Positions 1 through 9,569 of a stretch of 64,000 nt of DNA are shown one piece after another. The notes beneath the pieces were generated by a model. It was given only the letters and a program-made list of their open reading frames with translations, was not told the DNA's origin and made no database searches. Within the stretch, counting starts at the first letter, position 1. Each line of letters opens with the position of its first letter. The stretch is from CAVSUZ01 sp963834715 (GTDB lineage: Bacteria > Pseudomonadota > Alphaproteobacteria > Acetobacterales > Acetobacteraceae), in the NCBI GenBank assembly GCA_963834715.1, contig CAWIDE010000019.1, positions 170,082 through 234,081 on the forward strand. Reading direction: 5' to 3'. A program made the position numbers and the translations under genes.

Positions 1-413
1 TCGGCTCGGCACGCCTTTGTAAACGCCTGCAGGATGTCGTAGTCGCCAGCCTGCACTGCCTCGTGAAAGTTTGCGTTCGGCCGGTAATAGGTATCGATGA
101 TCAACTGCAGCACCTCATCGGCGCGATCAATGGTGGCCGTAGACGCAAACAATCCAAGCTGCGCCTTCAGCGCGTAGAGCGGTACCAACACCGACGGGTC
201 AGACAGATAATCATGGGTTAACGCGTCGGCGAACAGCTTTGCCGCCTGCACAATGAACTCACCGAACAGGCGCTCCCGCCGCGCCATTTCCTGCGCGCGG
301 CGCTGCACGCGATCCTGGTGGTGCTGTGTCAGCAAGGTCGTTGCAAGTGATGCGAGTGCGCCGACGGCGGAACCGAGGAGCGCGGCCAGTGCCGATAGCG
401 TGGCCGGGTTCAT
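1..413 (-). CDS. Conserved hypothetical protein, N-terminal part (runs off the window)
   Basis: The reverse strand is open from the ATG at 413 to the window edge, so only about 137 N-terminal residues are present. The protein begins with a small-residue-rich hydrophobic stretch (MNPATLSALAALLGSAVGAL, one likely membrane helix), followed by a basic, probably helical segment with QHHQDRVQRRAQEMARRERL. The ATG overlaps the stop of the upstream small gene as ATGA, typical of translational coupling, so it belongs to the efflux operon. The domain is not recognised; a membrane-anchored helical protein is all that can be said. Confidence 0.7.
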   Translation of the reverse strand, partial: MNPATLSALAALLGSAVGALASLATTLLTQHHQDRVQRRAQEMARRERLFGEFIVQAAKLFADALTHDYLSDPSVLVPLYALKAQLGLFASTATIDRADEVLQLIIDTYYRPNANFHEAVQAGDYDILQAFTKACRA

Positions 414-625
414 CTGTTGGCCCCAGGCAGACCAGCCGCCGTGCTCGCATTCAACGCCCCGGTTGAAAACGCCAGCGCCCCGGCATTGATCAGCGACTGT
501 GTGTGCGCTCGCGCCACATCCGCCCGCGCAGCGGCCTGAGCTGACTCGGGCGTTGCGGTATCCGTGTAGGTGGCGATCCCGTGGGCGTAGCAGTCGCTGG
601 TTGAGCCGAACGCGGTCAGCGCCAC
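410..625 (-). CDS. Small hypothetical protein (71 aa) in the efflux operon
   Basis: This short gene starts inside the last codons of the HlyD gene and ends in an ATGA overlap with the next gene. Both junctions suggest it is translated as part of the operon. Near the N terminus MALTAFGSTSDC looks like an eroded lipoprotein-type start (a Cys in place of Phe would give a lipobox), but no convincing signal peptide is present. The rest is rich in Ala, Thr and Asn. No known domain is recognised; it could also be an Ala-rich chance ORF, although the coupling argues against that. Confidence 0.45.
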   Translation of the reverse strand: MALTAFGSTSDCYAHGIATYTDTATPESAQAAARADVARAHTQSLINAGALAFSTGALNASTAAGLPGANR

Positions 626-1587
626 GCGCCGAGCTGGCCGACAGCGGCGGTCCCTTGATTCCCGCTTTGACCGGCCGGCAGAACCACGACAGTTGCGGTC
701 CGGCCTGTGACCAACCGCACGTCGGCGGGCACGTGATCAAATGCGATCCGAACCGGCACACGTTGTGCCAACCTTACCCAACTGAAGGTAGGGTTCACGT
801 TCGCAAGCAGGTCTGCGCTACCCTGTCGCTCGCGGTCCGCGATACCACCCGCAATGCTCTCGACATGGCCCTCAATCACGGCATTCTCACCGATCAGATA
901 GACGCGCGCGGGATCACCGATTTTGATGCGTGGCAGTTTGGTTTCCTCAAAATAGCCGGCTACATAAAAACTGTCACTGTCAATCAAGGCAAACAGCGGT
1001 TTCCCGGCATCGACGTAATCGCCGGTCCGCATATCGAAATTGGTTACGAATCCATTAACCTGCGCCCGCACCTCGGACCGCGCGAGGTTGAGTGCGGCAA
1101 GATCACGGCTGGCCAGGGCCTGCTGGTGGGCCGCCATCGCCTCGGCAGCTACAGCACCGCGCTGTTGCTGCTGTTCCTGCGAAACCGAAAGAGCATTGAG
1201 CCGGTTATAGCGGTTCGTCTCGCGCTCGGCCTCCTGCGCGGCCGCCAGTTTGTTATCAACACTGGCCTGCGCATCCCTGAGCGCGATCTGGAAGCGGACC
1301 GGGTCGATGCGGAATAATACCTGGCCTTTTTTCACCGCCTGGTTGTCGTGAACCAGAACCTCACTGACAAGGCCGGATACATCCGCAGCGACCTGGACGA
1401 CGTCGGCCCGCACGCGCCCGTCGCGTGTCCAGGGCGCCTCCAGGTAATAGATCCAAAGCTGCCAGCCGATGACCGCCGCAATGCCGACCGCGATCAACGT
1501 GACCGTGACGCGACCCGCGGCCCCGCTGATCCTGCCCGCGACGGAGCTCAACGAACCGCGCTCACGCACGTTGGCGAGCGTTCTCAT
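616..1587 (-). CDS. HlyD-family membrane fusion protein of an AaeAB-like efflux pump
   Basis: A 323-residue periplasmic adaptor that would link an inner-membrane FUSC-type pump to an outer-membrane channel. One N-terminal transmembrane helix (about residues 30-50, VTLIAVGIAAVIGWQLWIYY) is followed by a biotinyl-lipoyl-like domain (TRDGRVRADVVQVAADVSGLV, then a coupled half near residue 185), a short coiled-coil hairpin rich in Ala/Gln, and a beta-barrel part. Length and order match AaeA/EmrA-type proteins. Its ATG overlaps the DUF1656 stop as ATGA. No outer-membrane channel gene is seen nearby. Substrates are unknown; relatives export aromatic acids. Confidence 0.88.
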   Translation of the reverse strand: MRTLANVRERGSLSSVAGRISGAAGRVTVTLIAVGIAAVIGWQLWIYYLEAPWTRDGRVRADVVQVAADVSGLVSEVLVHDNQAVKKGQVLFRIDPVRFQIALRDAQASVDNKLAAAQEAERETNRYNRLNALSVSQEQQQQRGAVAAEAMAAHQQALASRDLAALNLARSEVRAQVNGFVTNFDMRTGDYVDAGKPLFALIDSDSFYVAGYFEETKLPRIKIGDPARVYLIGENAVIEGHVESIAGGIADRERQGSADLLANVNPTFSWVRLAQRVPVRIAFDHVPADVRLVTGRTATVVVLPAGQSGNQGTAAVGQLGAWR

Positions 1588-1796
1588 GATATCATCCTAA
1601 GTGTTGCGAGGGCAACCACGGCGCCTAGCACGATGACCAGTAACGCGAAGTCAAACAGCGGCCGATGCCAGACGAACCGATAAAACCCGGACCATCGCAA
1701 CAACCGCCGCAGTCCGGCGGTCAACGGCAGCGCCACTCCCACCGATAGCAGCAGTGAGGGGATAAAGACGCCATAGAGGTCAATTTCACCCATCAT
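1584..1796 (-). CDS. DUF1656 small membrane protein (AaeX-like)
   Basis: A 70-residue membrane protein beginning MMGEIDLYGVFIPSLLLS, the hallmark start of DUF1656/AaeX proteins. Two hydrophobic helices are visible, at about residues 10-30 and 48-66. It sits between the FUSC and HlyD genes with ATGA overlaps on both sides, the standard position in AaeXAB-type operons. Its role in the pump is not established in the family; it is presumed to help assembly or stability of the inner-membrane complex. Confidence 0.85.
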   Translation of the reverse strand: MMGEIDLYGVFIPSLLLSVGVALPLTAGLRRLLRWSGFYRFVWHRPLFDFALLVIVLGAVVALATLRMIS

Positions 1797-3846
1797 GCGG
1801 GCCTTGCAAGCGGTTGCTGGAAGAGCTCAGGTACTGCCTCGGGCGCATAGGGCGGGGCATTGGGAAAGAGGCCGCGCCTGATGCCGCCAAGCGCCAATAA
1901 CAGCTCCCGGGTCGCGGTGGTGGGGTCCTGGGTCACCGCGGCAATGCTCCGGTCAATCATTCCGAGCAGAGCCGAGTCTGCCTCATCGAGACTGCGCCGG
2001 CGATAATGTTTTGCGATCGCGTCCAGCATCGTTCGCACGGCGCTGCACGGTTGCTCGGGCAGCGTCGCCGCGTCGCGCTGCAGATTGATGAGGTTCACGC
2101 CGACCCGCAGGTCCGCCAGGGCTGATACGGCGGCACCGTCGGCGCCTTCAGCGCTGACGGCGAGGCGCGGGACGACCACGCTAAGTCGATCCAGCATCAG
2201 CGCCACAAACGCTGTTAGTTTGGCCGGACTTCTATTAGCGGCGATATTTGCGATGTCGATGCGGTTACGCCGCAACAGTCGCCACGCCGTCCACTCGCCA
2301 CTGACGGAGCGCACGATGCGGATGATAATCGCGGTCGCGCCGAAACCAACGATGGCGGCCGCCGCACTGTTTGTATACGTCGGAAAATCGGCGCTGTAAC
2401 TGCTGGAGATCGCGAGCTGGGTGGCGGCGATGAAGCTGATGGGACCACACAGCCTGGCGGTGGCGGGCATGCTGGTCAGCGCCCCGAGAACCAGAAACAC
2501 CGGCGCGACCGCCAGGACGAGCATCTCGAATTCATGGGCCCGCGGCAGGACGGCGAACAGATAGATCGCGTCGATGATGAGCGCAATCACCGCAGCGATG
2601 AGGAACCCGATGATGTTGGGTGCCGGATCGTCCTGCGCGGCGAAGAACGCGCAGGCAACTGCTGCCAGGGACGCGGCGCCGGCGCCTTCCGGCCAGGCGG
2701 AGCCGATCCAGAACGCCGAGATGACCCCATGGCGAGGGCTGTGGCCAGGGCGGAATGGAGCGCCATGACGTGATCACGATGCTGCAACGTGCGAACCGCT
2801 TCCGCCTTGGCAAAGGCCAGCTCCGCCAATCTCGGCTGGCCAGCGGCGATCTGCCGCCTGAGCGCCATGATGTCGTGAGCAAGGTCAGTCAGCTCGCGCA
2901 ACCGTACCAAGAGGCCAGCGAGCACAACAACCTTCCAGTCGGCAGTAGCATCGATCTTCGGTTCCAGCGCATTGATGTTGGCGTGCAGTTCGGCAGCTTC
3001 GGACAATTCTGCGGCGCGGCCTGCTTGAATCCATGCGATCATGCGGTCGAGCACCGCGCGGAGGCGGGGCGTGATGCCCCCGACCTCCCGCAGCAAGCGG
3101 ATGCGCTCGGCGGCACCGCTGATAGCGGGTAGCAGCAGAAGCACCCGCTGTTGCAGCATTGCGACCGGTAGGGTGGCGGCCTGTAAATTGGAGGTGTCGT
3201 AGGCGAGATGCGTTGCCAGCATCCCGATCTCGACGGCGTCGCCGGCCACTCCGCGTCGTGCCGCAGCGGTTGTCGCGTCTTCCGGAGCGCCGGACAGCAC
3301 CCCCGTCGTCCAATCGGCGGCGTTGCGAATCCAACTATCCAGGCGCGCCGTCAGGGCCGGGCCAAGCGGATTCGGAAAGACGATGCTGCCGATGACAGTG
3401 GTGCAGACAATTCCAAGCGTAATCTCCTCGACCCGCGCCAGCACCACGTCCCAGACGGTGCCCGGCAAGTCCACGATCGGAAAGCCGATCAGCGCCACGC
3501 TGTAGCCGGCCAGCAGGAAAACGTAGCTCCGCGGCGTCCTGTCGAGAACCGCGAAATAGATGCAGCCTCCGATCCAGACCGAAAGGGCAGCGAGCAACAG
3601 CTCTGGGGCATCGACCAGGTTCGGGATCAACACAAGAACCGCAACGGCCCCGAGCACCGTCCCGTAGAAACGGTAAGCCGATTTGGAGCGCATCGCGCCG
3701 GTCAGCGGCTGGGCAACGATATAAGCCGTCGCCATTGCCCAATACGGCCGGTCGAGACCCACGCGCAACGCGATCCACAGTGCCACCATCGCGCCGGCGA
3801 ATGTTTTTACGGAGAATACCCAGTCACGCAACCCGGGCAGCGTCAT
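1793..3846 (-). pseudogene. FUSC-family inner-membrane efflux protein (AaeB/YccC-like), frameshifted
   Basis: The intact product would be about 684 residues. The N-terminal half has a run of membrane helices typical of FUSC proteins (WALRVGL..PYWAMATAYIVAQP near residue 35) and a central soluble helical domain; the C-terminal half has a second membrane block (ALIIDAIYLFAVLP). The reading frame shifts at the G4 run at 2725-2728 (CCCC on the plus strand). Upstream, the protein reads ...HSALATALAMG. Continuing in the next frame restores VISAFWIGSAWPEGAG and the rest of the family sequence. One missing G explains it. This is either a real null allele or a sequencing error; downstream genes remain coupled by ATGA. 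Confidence 0.85.
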
Positions 3847-4206
3847 CCACCAGCCCCCCGTCCGACCCTTACCACGTTACGCAACGAGCGGGAACCTTTC
3901 CAGAGACGCCCACCAAGTATCATCCCTTATCGAAGCGCAACTACCTGAGGCTACACGGCTGAGCTTTCGATTAGATCGTGTTTGCGAGAGGACAAGCAGA
4001 GGACTTCCATGCCGCGTCCTGAAAGCGGCATACCGAACCTCGGGGAGGCGCATCGGCGATCCCGTTCCGCACGAAACCGCCGATCGGGCCACCGTAGCGG
4101 CCCCGACCGCACGCTGCCTTTTGGCCGGAAGCTATCCAATCAGCAGCCAACCGCCTCCAGTCGCCAGGCCGGCGTCCGTTCAATCCTTCTCCGAAACCAA
4201 ATGGCC

Positions 4207-4350
4207 ATCGGTACCGTTGTCAAGCCCCCGCCAACCCTCAACGGTACCGTTGTCAAGCCCTGCGAATCGCTCAACGGTACCGTTGTCAAGCCCTGCGAAT
4301 CGCCCAACGGTACCGTTGTCAACCCCCTCAAAACCCCCAACGGTACCGAT
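4207..4350. repeat. Tandem 33-bp repeat array with 12-bp palindromic cores
   Basis: Five cores lie at 4207, 4240, 4273, 4306 and 4339, exactly 33 bases apart. The three central cores are the perfect palindrome AACGGTACCGTT; the outer two are one-sided variants (ATCGGTACCGTT and AACGGTACCGAT). The linker after the core is GTCAAGCCCTGCGAATCGC or a close variant. Since the period is 11 codons, it creates artificial 11-residue repeats in several reading frames. Even spacing of about three helical turns would place all palindromes on one face of the DNA. Confidence 0.9.
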
Positions 4351-4618
4351 CCCAACGCGCATGCCACCCCACGCACCACCCCGCCCGCCTTCGCCACCAC
4401 CCGGGCGCGTCGCCGCACGATCAGCGAACCCCGGCGCCAACCCTATCCCGAGCAGAAATGCACCGTTCGCGTCGGTCGCCCGGCGGCGTAGCCCGCCTAG
4501 GCTTCGCCTTGTTGGGGCAGTAACCCAGTGACCCCGGTATACCTGGCTCGAACATTCGCAAACCACAAAGTTCGCGTAATGTTCTAACAGCGTACCGGCC
4601 TCAGTTCAACGACCGCTG

Positions 4619-4655
4619 CCGCGATCCGACCTGACCAGTCAGGCCTGGATCGCGG
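4619..4655 (-). terminator. Strong hairpin downstream of katG
   Basis: A long inverted repeat (CCGCGATCC ... GGATCGCGG, with an inner GACCTGAC/TCAGGCCT extension) lies 24-60 bases after the katG stop codon. No T-run follows on the minus strand, so it may act as a Rho-assisted or 3'-end stabilising structure, not a classical intrinsic terminator. Confidence 0.5.
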
Positions 4656-4678
4656 CTGCGCTCTGGTCCCCCTGAAGC

Positions 4679-6863
4679 CTATGCGTGGAGATCGAACCGA
4701 TCGGCCTCCATCACCTTGGCCCACGCCGCCACGAAGTCCTTCACGAACTTCTCCCCCGAGTCCGCACAGCCATAGACTTCCGCCAGCGCGCGCAACTGCG
4801 CATGCGAACCGAAGATCAGATCCACCCGGGTGCCGGTCCACTTCAGCTCGTTCGTCTTCCGGTCGCGCCCCTCATACACACCATCCGAACCGGCCGGCTC
4901 CCATCGGGTATTCATGGTGAGCAGGTTGACGAAGAAGTCGTTGGTCAGCTTCTCCGGCCGCTCGGTGAAGACACCGTTCTTCGACCCTCCGGCATTGGCA
5001 CCCAGCACCCGCAGCCCGCCGACCAGAACCGTCATCTCCGGCGCTGTCAGCCTCAGCAGTTGCGCCTTATTCACCAATTCCTCCTCGGGCATCATGAACT
5101 GCTTGCCGCTGAGATAGTTGCGGAAACCGTCCGCCCGCGGTTCGAGCACGCCGAAGGACTCGACGTCGGTCTGCTCCTGGGACGCGTCCATGCGTCCCGG
5201 CGTGAATGGAACCTTCACGTCGTGCCCGGCGGCCTTCGCGGCCTTCTCTATCCCGGCGCTGCCGCCGAGAACGATCAGGTCGGCCAGCGAGACCTTCTTG
5301 CCCCCGGTGGCCGAGGCGTTGAACTCCTTCTGGATCGCTTCGAGCTTCTGCAGCACCTTGCCGAGCTGAGCCGGCTGATTGACCTCCCAATCCTTCTGCG
5401 GTGCGAGGCGAATGCGCGCGCCGTTGGCTCCCCCACGCTTGTCGGAACCGCGGAACGTCGATGCCGACGCCCAAGCCGTCGAAACCAGCTCGGATACAGA
5501 CAGGCCAGACGCCAGGATCTTCTCCTTCAGCCCCGCAACGTCCTGCTCGTCGATCAGCGGGTGATCCACAGCCGGGGTCGGGTCCTGCCAGATCAGGTGC
5601 TCCTTCGGTACGAGCGGGCCGAGGTAACGGATGATCGGGCCCATGTCGCGATGCGTCAGCTTGAACCACGCCCGCGCGAACGCGTCTGCGAACTGATCCG
5701 GATGCTCGTAGAAGCGGCGGGAAATCGGTTCGTAGATCGGGTCGAGCCGCAGCGAGAGGTCCGTGACCAGCATCGTCGGCACGCGCTTCTTCGACGGATC
5801 GAACGGGTCCGGCACCGAGGCAGGCGCGTCCTTGGCCGTAAACTGCCACGCGCCGGCCGGGCTCTTCGTCAGCTCCCATTCGTACTTGAACAGGTTGTCG
5901 AAGTAGTAATTGCTCCACTTCGTCGGCGTCTGCGACCAGATGACTTCCGGGCCACCGGTGATAGCGTCTGCTCCGACCCCCGTGCCAAACTTGCTCCTCC
6001 AGCCGAGGCCCTGCTCCTCGAGGCCAGCGTCTGCCGGTGCCGGGCCGACGAGCGACGGATCGCCCGCACCGTGGGTTTTGCCGAAGGTGTGGCCGCCCGC
6101 AATCAGCGCCACGGTCTCCTCGTCGTTCATCGCCATCCGATAGAACGTTTCGCGGATGTCCTTGGCCGCCGCAATCGGATCCGGCTTGCCGTTCGGCCCT
6201 TCCGGATTGACGTAGATCAGGCCCATTTGCACGGCCGCGAGCGGCTCCTGAAGCTGGCGTTCGCCGCTGTAGCGTTCGTCTCCCAGCCACGTCCCCTCAG
6301 GCCCCCAGGTACAGCTCCTCGGGCTCCCAGGCGTCGACGCGGCCACCGCCGAAGCCGAAGGTTTTGAAGCCCATCGACTCGAGGGCAACGTTGCCCGCGA
6401 GGACCATCAGGTCGGCCCAGGAGATTTTCCGGCCGTATTTCTGCTTAATCGGCCACAGCAGCCGGCGTGCCTTGTCGAGGGCCGCGTTGTCCGGCCAGCT
6501 ACTCAGCGGCGCGAAGCGCTGCTGGCCAGTGCCGGCCCCGCCTCGGCCATCGCCAATGCGATACGTGCCTGCGGCGTGCCATGCCATCCGAATGATCAGA
6601 CCGCCATAGTGGCCAAAATCGGCCGGCCACCACTCCTGCGACTCCGTCATCAACGAATGAAGGTCCTTGATCACGGCATTCAGGTCGAGGCTCTTGAATT
6701 CCTTGGCGTAGTCGAACTCCTTGCCCATCGGATTGGAAAGGCTGGAGTGCTGGTGCAGAGGCTGAAGGTCTAACTGGTTCGGCCACCAATCGCGATTGGT
6801 CCTGGCACGAGTGTGCCCCACAGGGCACTGCCCCGCGTTCTTGTCTTCAGTTATTGCATCCAT
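4679..6863 (-). pseudogene. katG: Catalase-peroxidase KatG, interrupted by one frameshift
   Basis: A bifunctional haem catalase-peroxidase that would degrade hydrogen peroxide in the cytoplasm. The corrected product is about 728 residues, full length for the family. Distal active site residues are visible in IRMAWHAAGT (Arg92, Trp95, His96). The Tyr and Met of the Met-Tyr-Trp adduct lie in QMGLIYVNPEG and RMAMND, and the proximal His in GGHTFGK. The C-terminal duplicated domain is complete. After WEPEELYLG the frame reaches a TGA; one extra C around 6308 (TACC where TAC is expected) explains this, since removing it gives ELYWGPEGTWLGDERYSG. The gene is divergent from oxyR. If the lesion is real the strain lacks this catalase; otherwise it is an assembly error. 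Confidence 0.92.
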
Positions 6864-7032
6864 GTCTCTCTCCGAGCGATTCTTTTGCCATTCCGTGTGG
6901 AGTGATCACCAATAATCCTTGGCACGGGATTGGCAAGGTAACCCCCTCTGGCGCTCCGACAGGGGCGGCCCTGCCGGGGCTCTGGCGGGCGCTACCTTCC
7001 CATGCGGCCCGGGCCTGTCCAATCCAAAGTTG

Positions 7033-7058
7033 TGATTATACTGATAGACGTTGGCTAT
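7033..7058. promoter_or_regulatory. OxyR-type operator between katG and oxyR
   Basis: ATAG-ACGTTGG-CTAT at 7044-7058 matches the OxyR half-site layout ATAG-N7-CTAT. It lies just upstream of the oxyR GTG and about 180 bases upstream of katG. Less perfect AT-rich sequence (GTGATTATACT) to its left could be the second contact region. This fits OxyR autoregulation and control of divergent katG; binding is inferred. Confidence 0.5.
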
Positions 7059-7073
7059 GAATTCGGGGGCATC

Positions 7074-8045
7074 GTGACGCTGACAGAGCTGCGATATCTG
7101 GTGGCCGTGGCGGACCTCCGGCACTTCGGCCGCGCGGCGGAGCGTTGCCACGTTACACAGCCAACCTTGAGCAGCCAGTTGCGAAAGCTGGAGGAGACGT
7201 TGGGGGTTCCGTTGATCGAGCGCACAACCCGGGTGGTGGCGCTGACGGCGGCCGGCAAACAGGTTGTGGCGCATGCGCGCCGCATTCTGGAGGAGGCGGA
7301 CCAGATCCATGAGCTGGCGCGTCACCGCAAAGGAACGCTTTCCAGCATATTGCGACTTGGCATTATTCCAACGTTAGGGCCATATATTCTACCATCTTTT
7401 CTAAGCAAACTTCACCAGCGGTTTGCGGACCTGCGGCTGGTTCTGCGGGAAGATCTGACTGATAACCTCATGACTGCCCTGGATCGATATGCCCTGGACG
7501 TGCTGCTGCTCGCACTGCCAGAGCAGACAGCGGGGCATTACGTGATGCCGCTGTTCGACGAGCCGTTCTGTTTTGTCTGTCCAACCGAACACAGGCTGAG
7601 CAACCGGCCGGAAGTAACGGAAGATGAGCTCGCGGGGGAGCGCCTGCTCTTGCTGGACGACGGGCATTGTCTGCGCGACCAGGCGCTGGCGGTCTGCGGC
7701 GAGCAGGCAGGCGAGTTGCGAGGGCGCGGGGATGATTTCCGTGCCACCAGTCTGGAGACGATCTGCGAGATGGTGGCGGCAGGGCTGGGGAGCACGCTAC
7801 TACCAGCGCTGGCGGTGCCATTTCTGACGGCACGACATCAGGGTCTCCAGGTCCGGCCGTTACGGGCAACGAAGGCGTTCCGGCGAATTGGCCTGCTTTG
7901 GCGGGCCAGTTACCCGCGGGGCGAGGATCTGGAGGTGCTCGGGGCGTTTATACAGGCTCACCTACCCGGTAGTGTGGTGCAGTGTCTTCCCCGGCGCTTC
8001 GCCCCGGCGTTTCCGGCAAGTGGGAGACGCGTAAGAATGAGCTAG
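7074..8045 (+). CDS. oxyR: Hydrogen-peroxide sensing LysR regulator OxyR
   Basis: A LysR-family activator with an N-terminal winged HTH (LTELRYLVAVADLRHFGRAA, then TQPTLSSQLRKLEETLGV) and a C-terminal regulatory domain. Starting at the GTG at 7074, the redox cysteines of DGHCLRDQALAVC fall at residues 199 and 208, exactly the numbering of the disulfide pair in E. coli OxyR. This supports that start over the in-frame ATG at 7002. The divergent arrangement with katG is the classic OxyR regulon layout. The C-terminal tail after about residue 300 is longer than usual and rich in Arg and Pro. Confidence 0.93.
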   Translation: MTLTELRYLVAVADLRHFGRAAERCHVTQPTLSSQLRKLEETLGVPLIERTTRVVALTAAGKQVVAHARRILEEADQIHELARHRKGTLSSILRLGIIPTLGPYILPSFLSKLHQRFADLRLVLREDLTDNLMTALDRYALDVLLLALPEQTAGHYVMPLFDEPFCFVCPTEHRLSNRPEVTEDELAGERLLLLDDGHCLRDQALAVCGEQAGELRGRGDDFRATSLETICEMVAAGLGSTLLPALAVPFLTARHQGLQVRPLRATKAFRRIGLLWRASYPRGEDLEVLGAFIQAHLPGSVVQCLPRRFAPAFPASGRRVRMS

Positions 8046-8139
8046 CGGCCCCTGAGTTGGCCTGGAGGTCGGCCCACCGTAAATCTCCCCCTTCCCTTGC
8101 AGGAGGGCCTGCGCCGACGCAAGCAGCCGCGCGGAGATT

Positions 8140-9107
8140 TTACTTCATATACTTCGCGAAGAAAGCGAGGACCTTCTCCGGATATCTTCCGAAGTAGTTG
8201 TAGCCATCCCTGAAGCGGTGCGTCGTATTCTCGACCCAGATCATTTCCTTCTCGTTGGTTCCAAGCATGTCGAAGGTCTTTTGTGCGTCTTCGGGATTCT
8301 TGGTCCAGGCGTCGTCCCGCACCTGAATTGTCAGGTTAGGCATCGTGATTGCCGACGCAAAGAGCTGCGGCGTCATATCAGCAGCCGGGAAGGCGTCCAT
8401 CTCCAGCAACTCCAGATCGATCAGCTCCTGGTATTGGCTGACTCCCTGCAATTCCGAGAATGCCTGGAAGATGGCCGACATGGATGGAACTAGCGGGCTA
8501 CACATGCAGAGGATGTTCTCAAACAGCCTCGGGTGCCTGGCGATGGCTTCGTACTGCGAGTTGCCACCCATGCACTGGCTGTAAAGTCCGACCTTCATCT
8601 TGCTGAGCGCGGAATGATTGTCCACGTACTTTTTCACTCCAATGCAGTCGCGCCACTCCCAACGGCCGATGCCGCAGATACCGTTGTTCGCGGCGCTGCT
8701 GTTGCCGTGATTTCTGATGTCGTAGGTAAGTACGTTGTATCCTGCGTCGGTGAGATGCTTGTACTGGATGACGAAATCGATTTCGACACCCTCATAGTTG
8801 CTCCACGGCTCGCCAAAGTGTCCAGGAAAACCGGCACGACACATGGGCAGAGCATGGTTGAAGATGATGAGCCTATTGCTCTCGCCGCCCTTAGTCGGGA
8901 TATACCACGCTTCGAGCGGAGTACCATCATCCGACGGGATAGAGAGATCGTGCCACCCAGTCATTCCATATTCGTCGGGAGTCTTGAAGATAAAGCTACG
9001 CAAGGGCCTATGTTCGCAATGGCTTTGACCTTGGCGTGATCTTCGGAGGAAATGCTTTTCAGTTGCTCCTGCGCCTTTGCCATTCGTTCTACGGATATTC
9101 TGCCCAT
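8140..9107 (-). pseudogene. Alpha/beta hydrolase, frameshifted near its N terminus
   Basis: A roughly 322-residue alpha/beta hydrolase. Visible landmarks are the core strand RLIIFNHALPMCRAG, the segment YNVLTYDIRNHGNS, a nucleophile-elbow-like GLYSQCMGGNSQY (with Cys-Met where Ser-x is common, so the nucleophile may be Ser or Cys), and a terminal ENTTHRF histidine. The best start is the ATG at 9107 because an AGGAGG ribosome site lies just upstream. That frame (MGRISVERMAKAQEQLKSIS) breaks at the C run matching 9004-9006; one missing C joins it to LRSFIFKTPDEYGMTG. The substrate is unknown. Confidence 0.75.
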
Positions 9108-9179
9108 AACCTGTCCTCCTGTGATCTGACGAGTGTTACGCACCCACGAGCGCGCGCGGCGGCAGTCCCGCCATGGTGG

Positions 9180-9400
9180 GCAATCAGCTCGCTTCGAACT
9201 TGGTGAAGATTCGGAAGGCGAGCCACCGTTCGCGATCGTCGTATCGATCAGCGCGCCGCACCAGCCAACATCTTTAGCCTGACAGCTCGCGTGTGCAGAT
9301 TCTCGAGCTTCCAGAGCACCAAGGTATCGCCTTGGTAGTTGGCCTTCAACCAAGCGGCGAGGCGTCGCGCTGCGGCGCGAGCGTGGCACCGGGACGCCTC
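9180..9400 (-). pseudogene. Decayed serine recombinase (resolvase/invertase) fragment
   Basis: Pieces of a resolvase-like catalytic domain can be read in different minus-strand frames. They are LKANYQGDTLVLWKLENL (compare the family's GDTLVVWKLDRL), then ALIDTTIANG, then LAFRIFTKFEAS (compare LVFHIFGALAEFER). The order matches the family but frames change twice and the start and end are missing. The surrounding 9108-9569 holds no other gene. It marks an old mobile element beside the hydrolase. Confidence 0.4.
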
Positions 9401-9569
9401 AGGAAAGAAGAACCTGGACCTCTGCAAGCTGACGATCACGTCCGCAACGACGCGGTCCTGCGGCAAGCATTTCGTCCGTGAGTTCCTATGCGCCTCCCGG
9501 CTACGCGACGTTCGCATCGTGTTCCGGGGAGCGGCCAGGCAGAGGGGGCGAAGGTAAATGCCGCCGGAA

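Larger units (their letters stand above)
3847..4678. other. Long intergenic region with repeat array and hairpins
   Basis: About 830 bases without a convincing gene. Several frames are open in both directions, but only because the 33-bp repeats contain no stop in those frames; codon use and composition are not gene-like. The stretch holds a tandem palindromic array (4207-4350), an inverted repeat GAACATTCGC/GCGTAATGTTC at 4550-4584, and a strong hairpin (4619-4655) just after katG. The first 300 bases show nothing recognisable beyond the probable promoter zone of the efflux operon. Confidence 0.6.

Noticed and set aside
4207..4350. CRISPR array
   Set aside because: The unit is 33 bases with near-identical linkers, so there are no unique spacers, and no cas genes are present.
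4121..4566. Repeat-containing proteins encoded across the 33-bp array on either strand
   Set aside because: Several overlapping frames are open only because the repeat lacks stops; no ribosome site or family resemblance supports any of them.
4685..6367. 560-codon plus-strand ORF
   Set aside because: It is the antisense shadow of katG, which is unmistakable on the other strand.
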